A stretch of 6,482 nucleotides of DNA from assembly GCA_964369265.1 (NCBI GenBank), contig CAYJEV010000095.1:1-6482 (forward strand), written 5' to 3'. Shown here piece by piece: positions 6,469 through 6,482 of this stretch. Source of the stretch: DAMCAP01 sp964369265 (GTDB lineage: Bacteria; Bacillota; Clostridia; Oscillospirales; Ruminococcaceae). Numbering within the stretch: position 1 is the stretch's first letter; each line of letters starts with the position of its first letter. The translations under genes and the position numbers were made by a program. The notes under the pieces were generated by a model. The model did not search any database and was not told the DNA's origin. It saw only the letters and a list, made by a program, of their open reading frames with translations.

Positions 6469-6482
6469 AAATTCTTAAAAAA

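Overview
The window looks like chromosomal DNA from a low-GC Gram-positive bacterium, most likely an anaerobic Clostridia-type Firmicute. The reasons are the AT-rich coding sequence, strong GGAGG-type ribosome binding sites, a TTG start on gyrB, a RemB-family (DUF370) gene directly upstream of gyrB, and GyrB/GyrA sequences that read like the Gram-positive versions (GyrA CTD boxes QKRGGRG and QSRGGKG, acidic tail). Genus cannot be assigned by eye. All recognised genes are on the + strand.

Layout. Positions 3-308 hold the C-terminal half of a GGDEF (diguanylate cyclase-type) protein cut by the window edge. Next comes remB (398-655), followed by gyrB (727-2664, TTG start). A small two-helix membrane protein resembling the YcxB-like family (2692-3210) is wedged between the two gyrase genes, and gyrA follows (3230-5776). 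After a 112-base gap with its own strong sigma-A-like promoter comes ridA (5889-6272). A convincing intrinsic terminator (6320-6356) closes ridA. The last ~125 bases hold no supportable gene, but they contain three closely packed stem-loops, two of them GC-rich, that look like a palindromic intergenic repeat running to the window edge.

How the genes work together. GyrB (ATPase and TOPRIM) and GyrA (breakage-reunion and DNA-wrapping) form the A2B2 DNA gyrase. They are probably co-transcribed with the membrane protein, because gaps are 27 and 19 bases and no promoter or terminator is visible between them. RemB is a small DNA-binding regulator family member classically found between recF and gyrB; here recF is absent and a GGDEF gene sits upstream. 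RidA detoxifies reactive enamine/imine intermediates and appears to be a separate transcription unit.

Most of the window is conserved housekeeping sequence. The points worth a second look are the membrane protein inside the gyrase operon, the stem-loop cluster at the right end, and a possible alternative pairing that would compete with the ridA terminator. I see no evidence of a wholly new system.
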